Of a stretch of 39,025 nt of DNA, positions 11,116 through 19,363 are shown piece by piece; position 1 is the first letter of the stretch; every line of letters begins with the position of its first letter. The notes below the pieces were generated by a model. It was given only the letters and a program-made list of their open reading frames with translations, did no database searches and was not told the origin of the DNA. The position numbers were made by a program, and so were the translations under genes. The stretch is from Thermomicrobiales bacterium (lineage in GTDB: Bacteria; Chloroflexota; Chloroflexia; Thermomicrobiales; CADCWN01). The stretch covers positions 1 to 39,025 of the forward strand of contig JAUJMV010000004.1 in NCBI GenBank assembly GCA_030446685.1, read 5' to 3'.

Positions 11116-12177
11116 CTAGCGGTACTGCCTGATGTTGGCCTGGTGCTCCTCGTAGGTGCGCGCGAAGGCGTGCGTGCGGTCCCCCTTGGCGACGAAGTAG
11201 AGGTAGTCGGTCTGCGCCGGGTTGAGCGCCGCCTGGATCGACTTCAGACTGGGATTGCAGATCGGGCCGGGCGGGAGGCCGGGCTGCAGGTAGGTGTTGT
11301 AACGCGACTGGCTCCTGAGATCGTCGGGGGTCACCGGCGGCCACCAGTTGCCCTCCTGGCCGACGGCGTACTGCACCGTCGGGTCCGACTGGAGTGGCAG
11401 GGGCGGGGTCTGGCGGAGGCGGTTGTAGTAGACGCCGGCGATGACCGCGCGCTCCTCGTCGACCGCGGCCTCCCGCTCGACGATCGAGGCGATCGTCATC
11501 ACCTGGTAGAAGTTGTAGCCGGACGGCGGGTTCTGCCGCAGCTCGGGCGGCACGCGCCGGTCGAAGTTCTTGAGCATCTGGTCGATGACGTCCCTCGGGG
11601 GCGTGTTCTGCGGCACGCGGTAGGTGTCCGGGAAGAGGAAGCCGTCCAGCTTGGCCCAACTGGGGCGCGAGGCCAGGAAGTCGTAGCGGTCGAAGTAGGG
11701 GTCGTTCAACGCCGCGTAGAACTCCTCCTTGTCCTTGACCAGGCCCTGCTCGACCAGGATCTGCGCGATCTGCTCGGTGCGCCAGCCCTCCTGGGTGCGG
11801 AACTGGACATACCCCCTCCTCGCGGTCGGGGTGCCCGCCGCGCCGCCCTCGACCACCGTGATCGTGTCGAGGATCTCGTCGACGCTCATCCCGGGGTAGA
11901 GGCTGTAGCTGCCCGCCTTCATCTTCGAATCCGAGCCGCGCAGGCGCATCTTCCCCTTGAAGTAGGCGGTGGAGCGGATCAGCCCCAGCTCGTTCAGCCG
12001 CGCGCCGACCGCATCCGCGCTCTCGTCCTGCTCAACGGTGAAGAGGACCGGGTTGGCGTCCCCGCCCGACGCGCGGGCGCGGTACTCGTTGAACAGCTCC
12101 CGGCTGAAGAAGAGGGTCAGCAGCGCGACGGTCCCGATCGCGGCGATCTTGAGGGCTTGGAGGGCGAGCCGTAGCAC
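11116..12177 (-). CDS. mltG: endolytic murein transglycosylase MltG (YceG-like)
   Basis: Membrane-bound lytic transglycosylase that cuts nascent glycan strands. The GTG start at 12177 is preferred: CAGGAGG lies 8 bases upstream and the N-terminal transmembrane helix (about 3-24) follows at once, giving 353 aa. A LysM-like region (about 45-110) is followed by the YceG domain. Visible motifs are GFLFPDTY, TIASIVEREA with the catalytic Glu near 234, YYNRL, LQSDPTVQYA and SRYNTYLQPGLPPGPICNP. All fit an active enzyme and imply a peptidoglycan wall. First gene of the mltG-aroE-ybaK group. A promoter-like GCTATGCT/TACAAT stretch lies about 175-185 bp upstream. Confidence 0.93.
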   Translation of the reverse strand: MLRLALQALKIAAIGTVALLTLFFSRELFNEYRARASGGDANPVLFTVEQDESADAVGARLNELGLIRSTAYFKGKMRLRGSDSKMKAGSYSLYPGMSVDEILDTITVVEGGAAGTPTARRGYVQFRTQEGWRTEQIAQILVEQGLVKDKEEFYAALNDPYFDRYDFLASRPSWAKLDGFLFPDTYRVPQNTPPRDVIDQMLKNFDRRVPPELRQNPPSGYNFYQVMTIASIVEREAAVDEERAVIAGVYYNRLRQTPPLPLQSDPTVQYAVGQEGNWWPPVTPDDLRSQSRYNTYLQPGLPPGPICNPSLKSIQAALNPAQTDYLYFVAKGDRTHAFARTYEEHQANIRQYR

Positions 12178-12351
12178 GAGCGTGGCCTCCTGTTCCTGCG
12201 GTCCCAGTTCCCGATCGACGCGCGCGGCGGGCCTATCCGGCGCCGCCCGATCACTACAACGGACCACCCGGCGAGAGGTTACCCACGTCCGAGGACCACA
12301 ACCCTGACGGGGGGCGCCGCGGCCATCGCCCGGCCCGGCGGCGGTCGCATT

Positions 12352-12361
12352 GTAGCATAGC
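12352..12361 (-). promoter_or_regulatory. candidate promoter of mltG (GCTATGCT overlapping TACAAT)
   Basis: Read on the minus strand this is GCTATGCTACAAT: the octamer seen upstream of two other genes, overlapping a 5/6 -10 box (TACAAT, 12352-12357). It would give a leader of about 170 bases before mltG. Confidence 0.4.
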
Positions 12362-12439
12362 GTTCGCGACCCCTCGTGCGCGGCGAGCGGGAGGTGGCGG
12401 GCTGGAACCGCGGGGGGGAGGACAGGGGGCGGCCGGGGT

Positions 12440-12946
12440 TCAGTCGCCGGCCGTGGCGAGGCCGCCGACCAGGGCGTCGGCCAGCAGCGCCGCCCGATCC
12501 TCGGGCAGCTCCAGCCGGCGGGCCTTCTCGAAGGCGATCTCGCGCACCCGCGCCAACTGCTTGCGCGTCAGCGGGGGCGGTTCGAGGGGGACGACCGGCC
12601 CCTCCGCCCCGGCCGCGGGGCGGAACCCCTTGAACAACCGGCGGACGAGATCGCCGATCAGGGCCGGGCTTTCCTCCCTGGCCGACTTCAGCACTTCCCG
12701 CGTGACGAACCCGACGACCTCCGCCACGACCGGCAGCACCACCGGCGTGATCAGGGCGACGGCCTGGCCGGCGTCGAAGCCGAGCGACCTTGCCTTGTCC
12801 CCTTCGTCGGGCGCGACGCCGTCCGGGTTCGCGAAATAGGCCCGGCTGTGGGGCTCGAAGAGGGGCAGTTCCCACGGCGCCAGGCGCCCCACCACCTCGC
12901 GCGACAGGTCGCCGATCAGTTGCCGGTCGTCCGCGCCGCCCGTCAT
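12440..12946 (-). CDS. uncharacterised 168-aa helical protein
   Basis: I do not recognise a named family. The ATG at 12946 has GGGGGGAG upstream, and codon use matches neighbouring genes, so it is a real gene. The N-terminal block (about 8-42) has REVVGRLAPWELPLF and AYFANPD. A hydrophobic helix (about 62-85, VALITPVVLPVVAEVVGFV) might touch the membrane. A Pro-rich linker (about 105-125) leads to a C-terminal helical block, LARVREIAFEKARRLEL, ending PEDRAALLADALVGGLA. The two conserved-looking ends joined by a variable middle resemble small accessory proteins of bacterial conflict systems, but that is only an impression. It stands alone, divergent from the molybdopterin-binding gene. Confidence 0.7.
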   Translation of the reverse strand: MTGGADDRQLIGDLSREVVGRLAPWELPLFEPHSRAYFANPDGVAPDEGDKARSLGFDAGQAVALITPVVLPVVAEVVGFVTREVLKSAREESPALIGDLVRRLFKGFRPAAGAEGPVVPLEPPPLTRKQLARVREIAFEKARRLELPEDRAALLADALVGGLATAGD

Positions 12947-13065
12947 CGCTCCCCCCGCCGATCCGCCGCGACAGGCCCCCGGTCTCTATACGGCCCGCGG
13001 CCGCGATCATTTCGGCGGGCCGCGCCAGCACCGCCCGCGGGCGAGTGCCGGTTCGCCCACTTGTT

Positions 13066-13073
13066 GCTATGCT
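13066..13073 (+). promoter_or_regulatory. candidate extended -10 element (GCTATGCT)
   Basis: Exact GCTATGCT, 115 bp before the ATG of the molybdopterin-binding gene and in the same direction, inside the divergent gap 12947-13188. No strong -35 match lies at the usual distance. Confidence 0.4.
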
Positions 13074-13188
13074 TGGTCCGTGGGGGTGGTGGCCGGGCGC
13101 GGGGCCTCCGGCGAACAGGCCGCTCGCGGCAAGCGCCCCCGCGATCCGTGACCCCGGCGGCACTCGACAGCAATCAGAGGGGACGGCG

Positions 13189-14235
13189 ATGCAGGCGCTG
13201 GCGCTCGATCCACGCAACTTCGCGCCCGAGGAGGTGCTCGGGCGCATCCTGGCCCACGACATCGAGGTCGGCGGGCGTACCCGACTGCGGAAGGGGCAGA
13301 TCATCGGCCCCGACGACCTGGCGATCCTGCGCGACAGCGCGGGCGACAAGCTCCATCTGCTGGCGCTGGAGGCGGGCGATCTGGGCGAGGAGGAGGCCGG
13401 GCGGCGGCTGGCCGCGGCGGTCGCCGGGCCGGGGGTGGCGGTCAAGGGGCCGGTCGAGGGGCGCTTCAACCTCGTCGCCGAGGCGCGCGGCCTGCTGCGC
13501 TTCGACCTGGCGGCGATGCAGGCGCTCAACGAGCTGGACGACGTCTCGATCTTCGCCCTCTACGACGGGCAGACCGTCCTGCCGGGCGAGACGCTGGCCG
13601 GGGTGAAGATCACCCCGCTGACCACGCGCGAGGAGCGGGTCCGCGCCGCCGAGGCGCTCGCCGCGGGCGCGGCCGGCGGGGTCGCGCGGGTGCTGCCCTT
13701 CCGGCCCCTGCCGGTCGGCGTCGTCATCCGCGAGGCGCTGGGCGAGCGGGAGCGGGAGCGGGTCGTCGGGCGGCTGCGCGAGAAGATCGCCTGGTTCGGG
13801 TCGGCGGTCGTCGAGGTGGCGCAGGTCCCGGACGACCCGGCGGCGGTCGCCGCCGCCTTCGCGCGCCAGTTGGCGGCCGGGGCGCGGCTGATCCTGGCGA
13901 CCGGTGGCAGCGCGCTCGACCCGCTCGACGCGATGCTCCAGGGCCTGCGCCGGATCGACGCGCGCCTGGCGAAGTTCGGCGCGCCCGCCCACCCCGGCAG
14001 CCTCTTCTGGCTGGCCTACGCCCCCACCGGCGACGCCGACCCGGCGCCGATCTTCGGCGTGGCCTCCTGCGGCATGTTCTCGCGGGCCACCGCCGTCGAC
14101 CTCCTCCTGCCGCCCGTCTTCGCCGGCGAGCGCCTCGACGCGCCCCAAATCGCCGCGCTCTGGCAGGGCGGCCTCCTCAACAAGGAGATGGCCTTCAAGT
14201 TCCCCCGCCGGATGAGGAGGGGTGAGGAGGGGTGA
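13189..14235 (+). CDS. molybdopterin-binding protein (MoeA/MoaB-like domain)
   Basis: The ATG at 13189 has GAGGGG upstream; the product is 348 aa. The N-terminal half (about 1-130) contains two SAF/AIR-like beta segments: LGRILAHDIEVGGRTRLRKG and VYDG-like LYDGQTVLPGETLAGVKI. The C-terminal half (about 175-345) resembles the MoaB/Mog/MoeA molybdopterin-binding fold, with the signature ILATGGSALDPLDA near 240-253 and a closing GVASCGMF..TAVDLLLP block. Proteins of this type often accompany molybdenum hydroxylases and are annotated as molybdopterin-binding, with unknown reaction. No molybdoenzyme subunit lies in this window, so its partner must be elsewhere. Confidence 0.75.
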   Translation: MQALALDPRNFAPEEVLGRILAHDIEVGGRTRLRKGQIIGPDDLAILRDSAGDKLHLLALEAGDLGEEEAGRRLAAAVAGPGVAVKGPVEGRFNLVAEARGLLRFDLAAMQALNELDDVSIFALYDGQTVLPGETLAGVKITPLTTREERVRAAEALAAGAAGGVARVLPFRPLPVGVVIREALGERERERVVGRLREKIAWFGSAVVEVAQVPDDPAAVAAAFARQLAAGARLILATGGSALDPLDAMLQGLRRIDARLAKFGAPAHPGSLFWLAYAPTGDADPAPIFGVASCGMFSRATAVDLLLPPVFAGERLDAPQIAALWQGGLLNKEMAFKFPRRMRRGEEG

Positions 14236-14445
14236 CCGCCCGCCGGCAGGCGAACTTCAGGTGGGGCGGCTCGGGTGTTACGCGTGGCCCTCGAGACCTC
14301 CGGGCGCCCGGGCATCCAGTGGTAGGCGGCTGAGCGGCCAGGATATACGTGCGCGGGAATGACCAGCCCCTCCGCCGTCATGCGCTGAACGACCGCCATC
14401 GGTGGCAGCGGATCGTTGCCCCCGCCCACCGCGGCGGCGTGCCCA

Positions 14446-15318
14446 TCACCGGGCGATGATGCCGCCGGGGGGCCGGCCAGGAGGATGCGCCGCGGCGACG
14501 AGCGGATCGGCGTGAGGTAAGCGCCTGTCCGGGGATGGTGGACGCGCCGGGGCGACGGTGAAGGATCGGCGTCTGCCAGTATAAGCCGCGCGACCGCCTG
14601 CGTTCAACGCCGCCGAGATCCGGGTGCCGGCGGGGAGATCGGGGCCGCACGACAGCAGCGGCCGCGTGCTGACAAAGGCGCCGTTGCCGCCCACGGTCAC
14701 GGTGCCGCCCTCGTAGCTACGCACGTTGGCCCACTCGTTGCCCACCGGCACCTGGACGATCCGGAGCGCGATCGTCAGGCCCGGCGGGAAGTTGGCCCCG
14801 CGCAGGGTGACCGGCGGGTCGGCCACCGAGCAGCGGCCGCGCTCCGCGTCGAGGGTCAGGGTGGGATCCGGCCGGCTCGGGAGCGGCGCCGCCGCGGCGT
14901 CGATCGTGAAGGTGGCGCGTGCCAGGGGCGGGCCGGGGTCCTCCCCGCGCGCCACCTCGCGTTCCGCCGTGAACTCGTAGTGGCCCACGTTCGGCTCGCC
15001 GGGGCCGCACCCGGCGAGGCGCACCGGGAGGGCGAAGGCGCCGTCCGCACCCGCGATCGCCTGCCCGATGGGGCTCACCTGGTCGCTGCCGCGCGCCCGG
15101 ATCACGATGGTGACGGCCTGGCCGGGCGGGAAGTCGGCGCCCCGCACGCCGATCAGCGGACTCACTGCTGCGCAGGTGCCGCGCTCCTGCTCCAGTGTGA
15201 GCACCGGGATCGCCCGCGCCTGCGCGGCCTGTGGCGGCGCCAGGGCGACGGCCGATGCGAGTAGACAAGCACTCACGAGCAGAGAGAAGAAGCGTTGTCG
15301 CCGTCGCTGAACGGCCAT
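14446..15318 (-). CDS. secreted protein with two Cys-containing beta-type repeats
   Basis: The ATG at 15318 follows AAGGAGG. A basic start (QRRRQRF) and a hydrophobic stretch form a Sec signal peptide, cleaved near residue 36 (AAQARA). The mature part holds two repeats of about 110 aa. Each opens with P-x-L-T-L-(E/D)-x-E-R-G-x-C, then G-A-(D/N)-F-P-P-G, and each has a second Cys in CGP. That suggests one disulfide per domain and an immunoglobulin/IPT-like beta fold. The last 45 residues are Pro/Arg-rich and unlike the rest; a frameshift near 14580 cannot be excluded. No named family recognised. Probably a cell-surface or extracellular protein. Confidence 0.7.
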   Translation of the reverse strand: MAVQRRRQRFFSLLVSACLLASAVALAPPQAAQARAIPVLTLEQERGTCAAVSPLIGVRGADFPPGQAVTIVIRARGSDQVSPIGQAIAGADGAFALPVRLAGCGPGEPNVGHYEFTAEREVARGEDPGPPLARATFTIDAAAAPLPSRPDPTLTLDAERGRCSVADPPVTLRGANFPPGLTIALRIVQVPVGNEWANVRSYEGGTVTVGGNGAFVSTRPLLSCGPDLPAGTRISAALNAGGRAAYTGRRRSFTVAPARPPSPDRRLPHADPLVAAAHPPGRPPGGIIAR

Positions 15319-15600
15319 CAATGCCTCCTTGACTACTGGCCGACCGTCGAAGCGCGAGGAACGTTACCCATAGAGCGTGAGGTTGCTCCTACAGCGTCAC
15401 GGTGTGCGTGTGGCTGTGCGCTGCCGGCATAACGGACCGCCGCCGCCGATGGTAACGGCTGGACGGGCGATTGTCCGCGGCCTTGCCACGGCCGGGCGTC
15501 CGGCCTACGCACCCGTCGCGATCCTAACCAGTGGAGGCTGCTTTGCTACGAGAACGTCGCCCGTCTTCGCCCTGGCGCGGATAGGGCATCCGGCGGGGTG

Positions 15601-15629
15601 TGGACAGGCCAAGTGGCAGAAGGCATAAT
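15601..15629 (+). promoter_or_regulatory. sigma70-type promoter (TGGACA-17-CATAAT)
   Basis: TGGACA at 15601-15606 and CATAAT at 15624-15629 are separated by exactly 17 bp, each 5/6 to consensus. The start of transcription would be near 15636, about 58 bases before the small membrane-peptide ATG. It is the best promoter match I found in the window. Confidence 0.65.
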
Positions 15630-15693
15630 GGCCCGCATGGAACCAAGTGGAACCAAAGCGAGAAGTCCTACTGTAGCGGAGGAGGTTGCTCCA

Positions 15694-15816
15694 ATGACAC
15701 CGCCACCAACCGGGGGGCGTCGCCCGCCACCGGGCAGGCTCCTGTACGCCATCATCGCGGGGCTCCTGGTCCTGGGGATCATCCTCGTGCTGGTGGTCGT
15801 TCTCAACAACACCTAG
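15694..15816 (+). CDS. 40-aa single-span membrane peptide
   Basis: The ATG at 15694 is preceded by GGAGGAGG with 8-base spacing. The peptide has a Pro/Arg-rich start (MTPPPTGGRRPPPGR), then a pure hydrophobic helix (about 17-36: LLYAIIAGLLVLGIILVLVV) and ends LNNT. It should insert with the basic end in the cytoplasm. It has its own promoter (15601-15629) and a downstream hairpin (15904-15940). An upstream ATG at 15628 is in frame but has no ribosome site. Function unknown; small toxins, regulators and chaperone-like membrane peptides have this shape. Confidence 0.65.
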   Translation: MTPPPTGGRRPPPGRLLYAIIAGLLVLGIILVLVVVLNNT

Positions 15817-15903
15817 CGCGCGAGCGCCACTCGAACCGACGTCCCCGCCCCCGAAGGTTACCACCTACCTGCGGCGTGACCGGCCGGGTACAGCGCGATG
15901 CCA

Positions 15904-15940
15904 CCCGCTGGGGGCGTTCACAGTCAAAGCCCCCAGCGGG
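15904..15940. terminator. bidirectional terminator hairpin
   Basis: A perfect 12-bp stem (CCCGCTGGGGGC and complement) with a 13-base loop sits between the convergent ends of the small membrane-peptide gene and the ABC permease gene. Confidence 0.65.
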
Positions 15941-15985
15941 GCGAGCGCCTTCAACCACCGGGGCATCCGGCCCTGATGCGCCGCT

Positions 15986-16771
15986 TCAGGCCGAGGCGCC
16001 GGAGTAGTGGCGGATGCCGATCCGCCAGAACCAGCGCGAGCCGGCCAGCAGCGCCGCCGCCAGCGCCACCGCGCCGAGCAGCGTCCGGCCGTCCAGCCGC
16101 CCGGCGAGCGCCTCGGCCGGGACGGTGGTGGCGAAGGCGACCGGGACGATGAAGGTGAGCGAGTAGCGCAGCCACGGCGGGTAGATGCCGACCGGCCAGC
16201 GCCCCGCCTCGTACATGCTCTGGAAGATGACCAGGATGTTCTCCAGCCGCACGAACCAGAAGGAGCAGGTGGCGAGGACGATCCAGAAGCTGTAGACGAT
16301 CGCGCCCCCCGCGCCGATCGCCACGATGAACGAGGCCGCCTGCCCGACCCCGATCTCCGCCCCCAGCTGCGCCAGCGCCACCCCCAGCAGGCCGAGCCCC
16401 AAGACCACGTCGATCGCCTTCCAAATCTGCACCTGCTGCACGCTGACCAGCAGTTGCGCGTCCGCCGGCTTGACCAGCGTGAAGTCGAGCGTGCCGAGCC
16501 GCACCAGCTCCATGAAGCGCTGCATGCTCGGCTGGATCACCAGGTTGATCATCCCGCCGACCAGGAAGTAGACCCCGAGTAGGGCCAGCAATTCCGCCTG
16601 TCGCCAGCCCCCCAGCGTCGTCGTGTGGGTGAAGACGACGCGCAGCGCCCCGAGCGCCAGCCCGAGGCTGAGCAGCGACTGGAAGACCTGGATGAAGAAG
16701 TTGGCGCGGTACTCCAGCTCGTTGAGCGCGCCGAGCCGGAAGAAGACCCCGATCAGGCGGAGGTAACTCAT
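15986..16771 (-). CDS. ABC-2 type transporter permease (COG3694-like)
   Basis: With the ATG at 16771 (GAGG upstream) the protein is 261 aa with about six membrane spans. It begins with the amphipathic YLRLIGVFFRLGALNELEYRANFF element typical of these permeases and has the motif RLGTLDFTLVKPADAQLL in the middle. It belongs to the type that works in a three-part exporter with another permease and an ATPase (COG4586/COG4587/COG3694). The matching partners are at 19364-21189, same strand. The three would normally be contiguous; here about 2.6 kb with two plus-strand sugar genes separates this subunit. Substrate unknown. Confidence 0.85.
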   Translation of the reverse strand: MSYLRLIGVFFRLGALNELEYRANFFIQVFQSLLSLGLALGALRVVFTHTTTLGGWRQAELLALLGVYFLVGGMINLVIQPSMQRFMELVRLGTLDFTLVKPADAQLLVSVQQVQIWKAIDVVLGLGLLGVALAQLGAEIGVGQAASFIVAIGAGGAIVYSFWIVLATCSFWFVRLENILVIFQSMYEAGRWPVGIYPPWLRYSLTFIVPVAFATTVPAEALAGRLDGRTLLGAVALAAALLAGSRWFWRIGIRHYSGASA

Positions 16772-16924
16772 GGGCGATCCTCGACGAGCGGTTTCACGAG
16801 CGGTCGGTCGCGATCCGTCGGCCACACCCCGCAATGATACTACGCCCGGCGGCGGCCCTCACCCGTCCCCCGGCCCCGTAAGGCAGAATCAGAAGACGTT
16901 GTGGGACAAGCGTGGACCGCGCCA

Positions 16925-17067
16925 TGTAGGGGCGGGTCCCCGTGCCGGCCCGCGCCGCCCACCCGGGTGCCCGGGGGTGGGCACGGGCGTAGGGCGCCCC
17001 GGCCCGGGGCCCGAGCGGCGGCGCCGGTGGCGGGCCAGGCGGGCAGGCACGGGGGCCTGCCCCTACA
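16925..17067. mobile_element. 143-bp MITE-like palindromic element
   Basis: Terminal inverted repeats of 28 bp (16925-16952 and 17040-17067) match at 25 of 28 positions and begin TGTAGGGGC. The centre holds further nested inverted repeats (CCCACCC...GGGTGGG). It contains no gene. Short GC-rich palindromes beginning GTAGGGGC are typical scattered repeats of Chloroflexota and cyanobacteria. Target-site duplication is not evident. It lies in the gap where the ABC operon is interrupted. Confidence 0.65.
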
Positions 17068-17141
17068 GCCCCGAATGGGGCGCCTGATCCGGCCTTGGGA
17101 GATCGCGCACCAACGCGGGGCAACCTGGACGCCGCGCCGGG

Positions 17142-17169
17142 TTGTGCGCCGCGGTGGATTCGGTAGAAT
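17142..17169 (+). promoter_or_regulatory. candidate promoter of the sugar dehydrogenase pair
   Basis: TTGTGC (17142-17147), a 16-bp spacer and TAGAAT (17164-17169, 5/6) lie 73 bp before the dehydrogenase ATG, just outside the palindromic element. Confidence 0.4.
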
Positions 17170-17241
17170 GGCGCCGCGGGGCCGGGGCGGCGCCCGCGGT
17201 GACGCGCGGCGGCAGGCCGTGGGGGGCGGTGGAGGAGAGGC

Positions 17242-18246
17242 ATGGCGACGGAGCGGGTACGGCTCGGGTTCATCGGCTGCGGCAACATCGCCCGCAAGCG
17301 GCACGGGCGGCTCTTCGCCGAGAGCGTGCCGGAGGCGGCGATCGTCGCCCTGGCCGACCCCGACCGGCGGAATCTCGATCTCTTCGTCGCCGAGGTCCCC
17401 ACGGACGCGCTGCCGGCCCTCTTCGCCGATTACCGGGAGATGCTGGCGACGGTGCCGCTCGACGCGGTGCTGATCGCCAGCCCGCACGCCTTCCACTTCC
17501 AGCAGGCGATGGACGCGCTCGACGCCGGCTGCCACCTGCTGATCGAGAAGCCGATGGTGATCAGCACGCCGGACGCCCTGGCCCTGATCGCCCGCGCCAA
17601 CGCCACGGGGCGCGCGATCTCGATCGCCTTCCCCGGCCCGTTCACCTGCGAGTTCCAGTATATCCGCGAAGTGATCGCCGCCGGTGACCTGGGCGACCTC
17701 TACCTGATCACCGGCCTCTGCGCGCAGGACAACCTCGCCAAGTTCCGCCACACCTGGCGCTTCCAACGCGCCTTGTCGGGCGGCGGCAACCTCTACGACA
17801 GCGGCGCGCACCTGTTCAACGCGATGCTCTACCTGACCGATCGCGCGGTCACCGACGTGAGCGCCTTCATCGACAACAAGGGCGAGGAGGTGGACGTGGT
17901 CGCCACGACGGCGTTGCGCTTCACCCGCGGCATGCTCGGCAACGCGGCGGTCAGCAGCGCGACGACCTGGTTCGAGCAGGGCCTCTACCTCCACGGCACG
18001 CGCGGCTCGATCAAGACCAGCATCTACGGCGGCAGCCTGGAGCACCGCGACGGCCCCCAACTGGTGAAGTACCCCAAGGTGCCGCCGGCGATCTCGATGC
18101 ACCAGAACTTCATCGACTGCGTCAAGGGCCGCGCGGAGACGCCCTGCCCGCCGCTGCTCGGCCTGCGGCAGGCCCGCCTGATGGACGCGATCTACCAGTC
18201 GGCCGAAGCCGGGGCGGTCGTGCCGGTGGTGGCGGACGGGGACTGA
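17242..18246 (+). CDS. Gfo/Idh/MocA-family oxidoreductase
   Basis: NAD(P)-dependent sugar or inositol dehydrogenase family, 334 aa, usual length. The Rossmann motif GFIGCGNIA lies at 9-17, the family EKP signature at 102-104 (LLIEKPMV), and the active-site block GGGNLYDSGAHLF at 180-192, where Asp186 and His190 correspond to the D-x-x-x-H motif of active members. GGAGGAGAGG precedes the ATG. The next gene, about 100 bp downstream, is a sugar phosphate isomerase/epimerase-like TIM barrel. This pairing is common in cyclitol and unusual-sugar catabolism. The exact sugar is unknown. Confidence 0.9.
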   Translation: MATERVRLGFIGCGNIARKRHGRLFAESVPEAAIVALADPDRRNLDLFVAEVPTDALPALFADYREMLATVPLDAVLIASPHAFHFQQAMDALDAGCHLLIEKPMVISTPDALALIARANATGRAISIAFPGPFTCEFQYIREVIAAGDLGDLYLITGLCAQDNLAKFRHTWRFQRALSGGGNLYDSGAHLFNAMLYLTDRAVTDVSAFIDNKGEEVDVVATTALRFTRGMLGNAAVSSATTWFEQGLYLHGTRGSIKTSIYGGSLEHRDGPQLVKYPKVPPAISMHQNFIDCVKGRAETPCPPLLGLRQARLMDAIYQSAEAGAVVPVVADGD

Positions 18247-18283
18247 GGGCGGAGGGACGAGGGCGGAAGGCGCGGGGAGGGAG

Positions 18284-18301
18284 CGCCGGCTGAAGCCGGC
18301 G
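18284..18301. repeat. TGAA-loop hairpin repeat, copy 1
   Basis: CGCCGGC-TGAA-GCCGGCG forms a 7-bp stem, followed by CCCCCGCCCGA. A second copy at 33237-33254 has the same loop and flank with one compensated base pair. It lies 47 bp before the next start codon. Confidence 0.6.
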
Positions 18302-18347
18302 GCCCCCGCCCGACCCCCCGACCCCCCGCCTATCAACTGGAGGAGCC

Positions 18348-19181
18348 ATGCACGTCGGGATTCTGACGACGCCGCTGCGGACGAGGCCGCTGCCCGAGAC
18401 CGTCGCCTGGGCGGCGGGACAGGGCATTCGGGCGCTCGAAGTGGACGTGCGCCCTGGGACGGCGCTCGACGCCGCGACCGCCGACGACGCGGCGGTGGCG
18501 GGGGTGCGCGAGGCGCTGGCGGCGCACGGGCTGCGGATCTCCGGCCTCGCCTGTTACGTCCCGCTGGTCGGCGTGCCGGAGGAGCAGGGGGTGCGGTCGC
18601 GGCGGGCGGTCGAGGCGGCGATCGCGCTGGCGGCGCGGCTGGAGGTCGGCACGGTCTGCGCGCTGGCCGGCTTCCCCGTCGAGGGGAAGGACCGCGCCCG
18701 GACGATCGCCGAGGACCTCCCCGGCGTCTTCCGGCCGCTGCTCGATCTGGCCGGGCGGCACGGCGTGCGCCTCGCGCTGGAGAACTGGTACCGGACGGTC
18801 GCGCAGGCGCCGGACCACTTCCGCGCGATCTTCGACGCGCTCCCCGACGCCCACTTCGGCCTCAACTTCGACCCCTCGCACCTCGACTGGCAGGGCATCG
18901 ACCCCAGCGCCGCGGCGCGCGAGTTCCGCGACCGCATCTTCCACGTCCACGCCAAGGACGTGGCGGTCGATCCGGTCCGGCTGGCACGGGTCGGCGTGTT
19001 GGGCGACGGCTGGTGGCGCTACACCCTGCCCGGTTACGGGCGCATCCGCTGGGGCGAATTCATCACCACCCTGCGCGACATCGGCTACGACGACGTCCTC
19101 TCGATAGAGCATGAGGACCGCGCCTTCCCCCCCGAGGAGGGCTTCGTCAAGGCCGCGCGCTACCTGAACGCCCTGGTGTAG
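18348..19181 (+). CDS. sugar phosphate isomerase/epimerase-like TIM-barrel protein
   Basis: 277 aa of the AP-endonuclease-2/xylose-isomerase-like fold. The four metal-site strands are visible: LALENW (Glu about 145), NFDPSHLDWQG (Asp and His), FHVHAKD (His), and VLSIEHED (Glu) near 250. This set binds a divalent metal in hydroxypyruvate isomerase, IolE/IolI and related enzymes. GGAGG precedes the ATG. It follows the Gfo/Idh dehydrogenase on the same strand, so both probably act on one sugar or inositol derivative. The fold family is clear; the reaction is not. Confidence 0.88.
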   Translation: MHVGILTTPLRTRPLPETVAWAAGQGIRALEVDVRPGTALDAATADDAAVAGVREALAAHGLRISGLACYVPLVGVPEEQGVRSRRAVEAAIALAARLEVGTVCALAGFPVEGKDRARTIAEDLPGVFRPLLDLAGRHGVRLALENWYRTVAQAPDHFRAIFDALPDAHFGLNFDPSHLDWQGIDPSAAAREFRDRIFHVHAKDVAVDPVRLARVGVLGDGWWRYTLPGYGRIRWGEFITTLRDIGYDDVLSIEHEDRAFPPEEGFVKAARYLNALV

Positions 19182-19363
19182 CGCGGCGGCCCCTCGGCCC
19201 CCAACGTCGGGGGAAAGCCGAAGGCGCAAGGCGGCAGGCGACACATTCGACGCCTGGAGGGCGCACCGGGCGGCGTCTCGTCTCACCCCCCCCCGAGCGC
19301 CGACGCCCCCCGCGACCGTGATGGGCGAAGCGTGCGGCGCTGGCAGGGTCATTGGGCGCGGGG

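Noticed and set aside
14236..14445. Minus-strand frame continuing past the secreted protein
   Set aside because: The region lies between convergent gene ends and has no family match.
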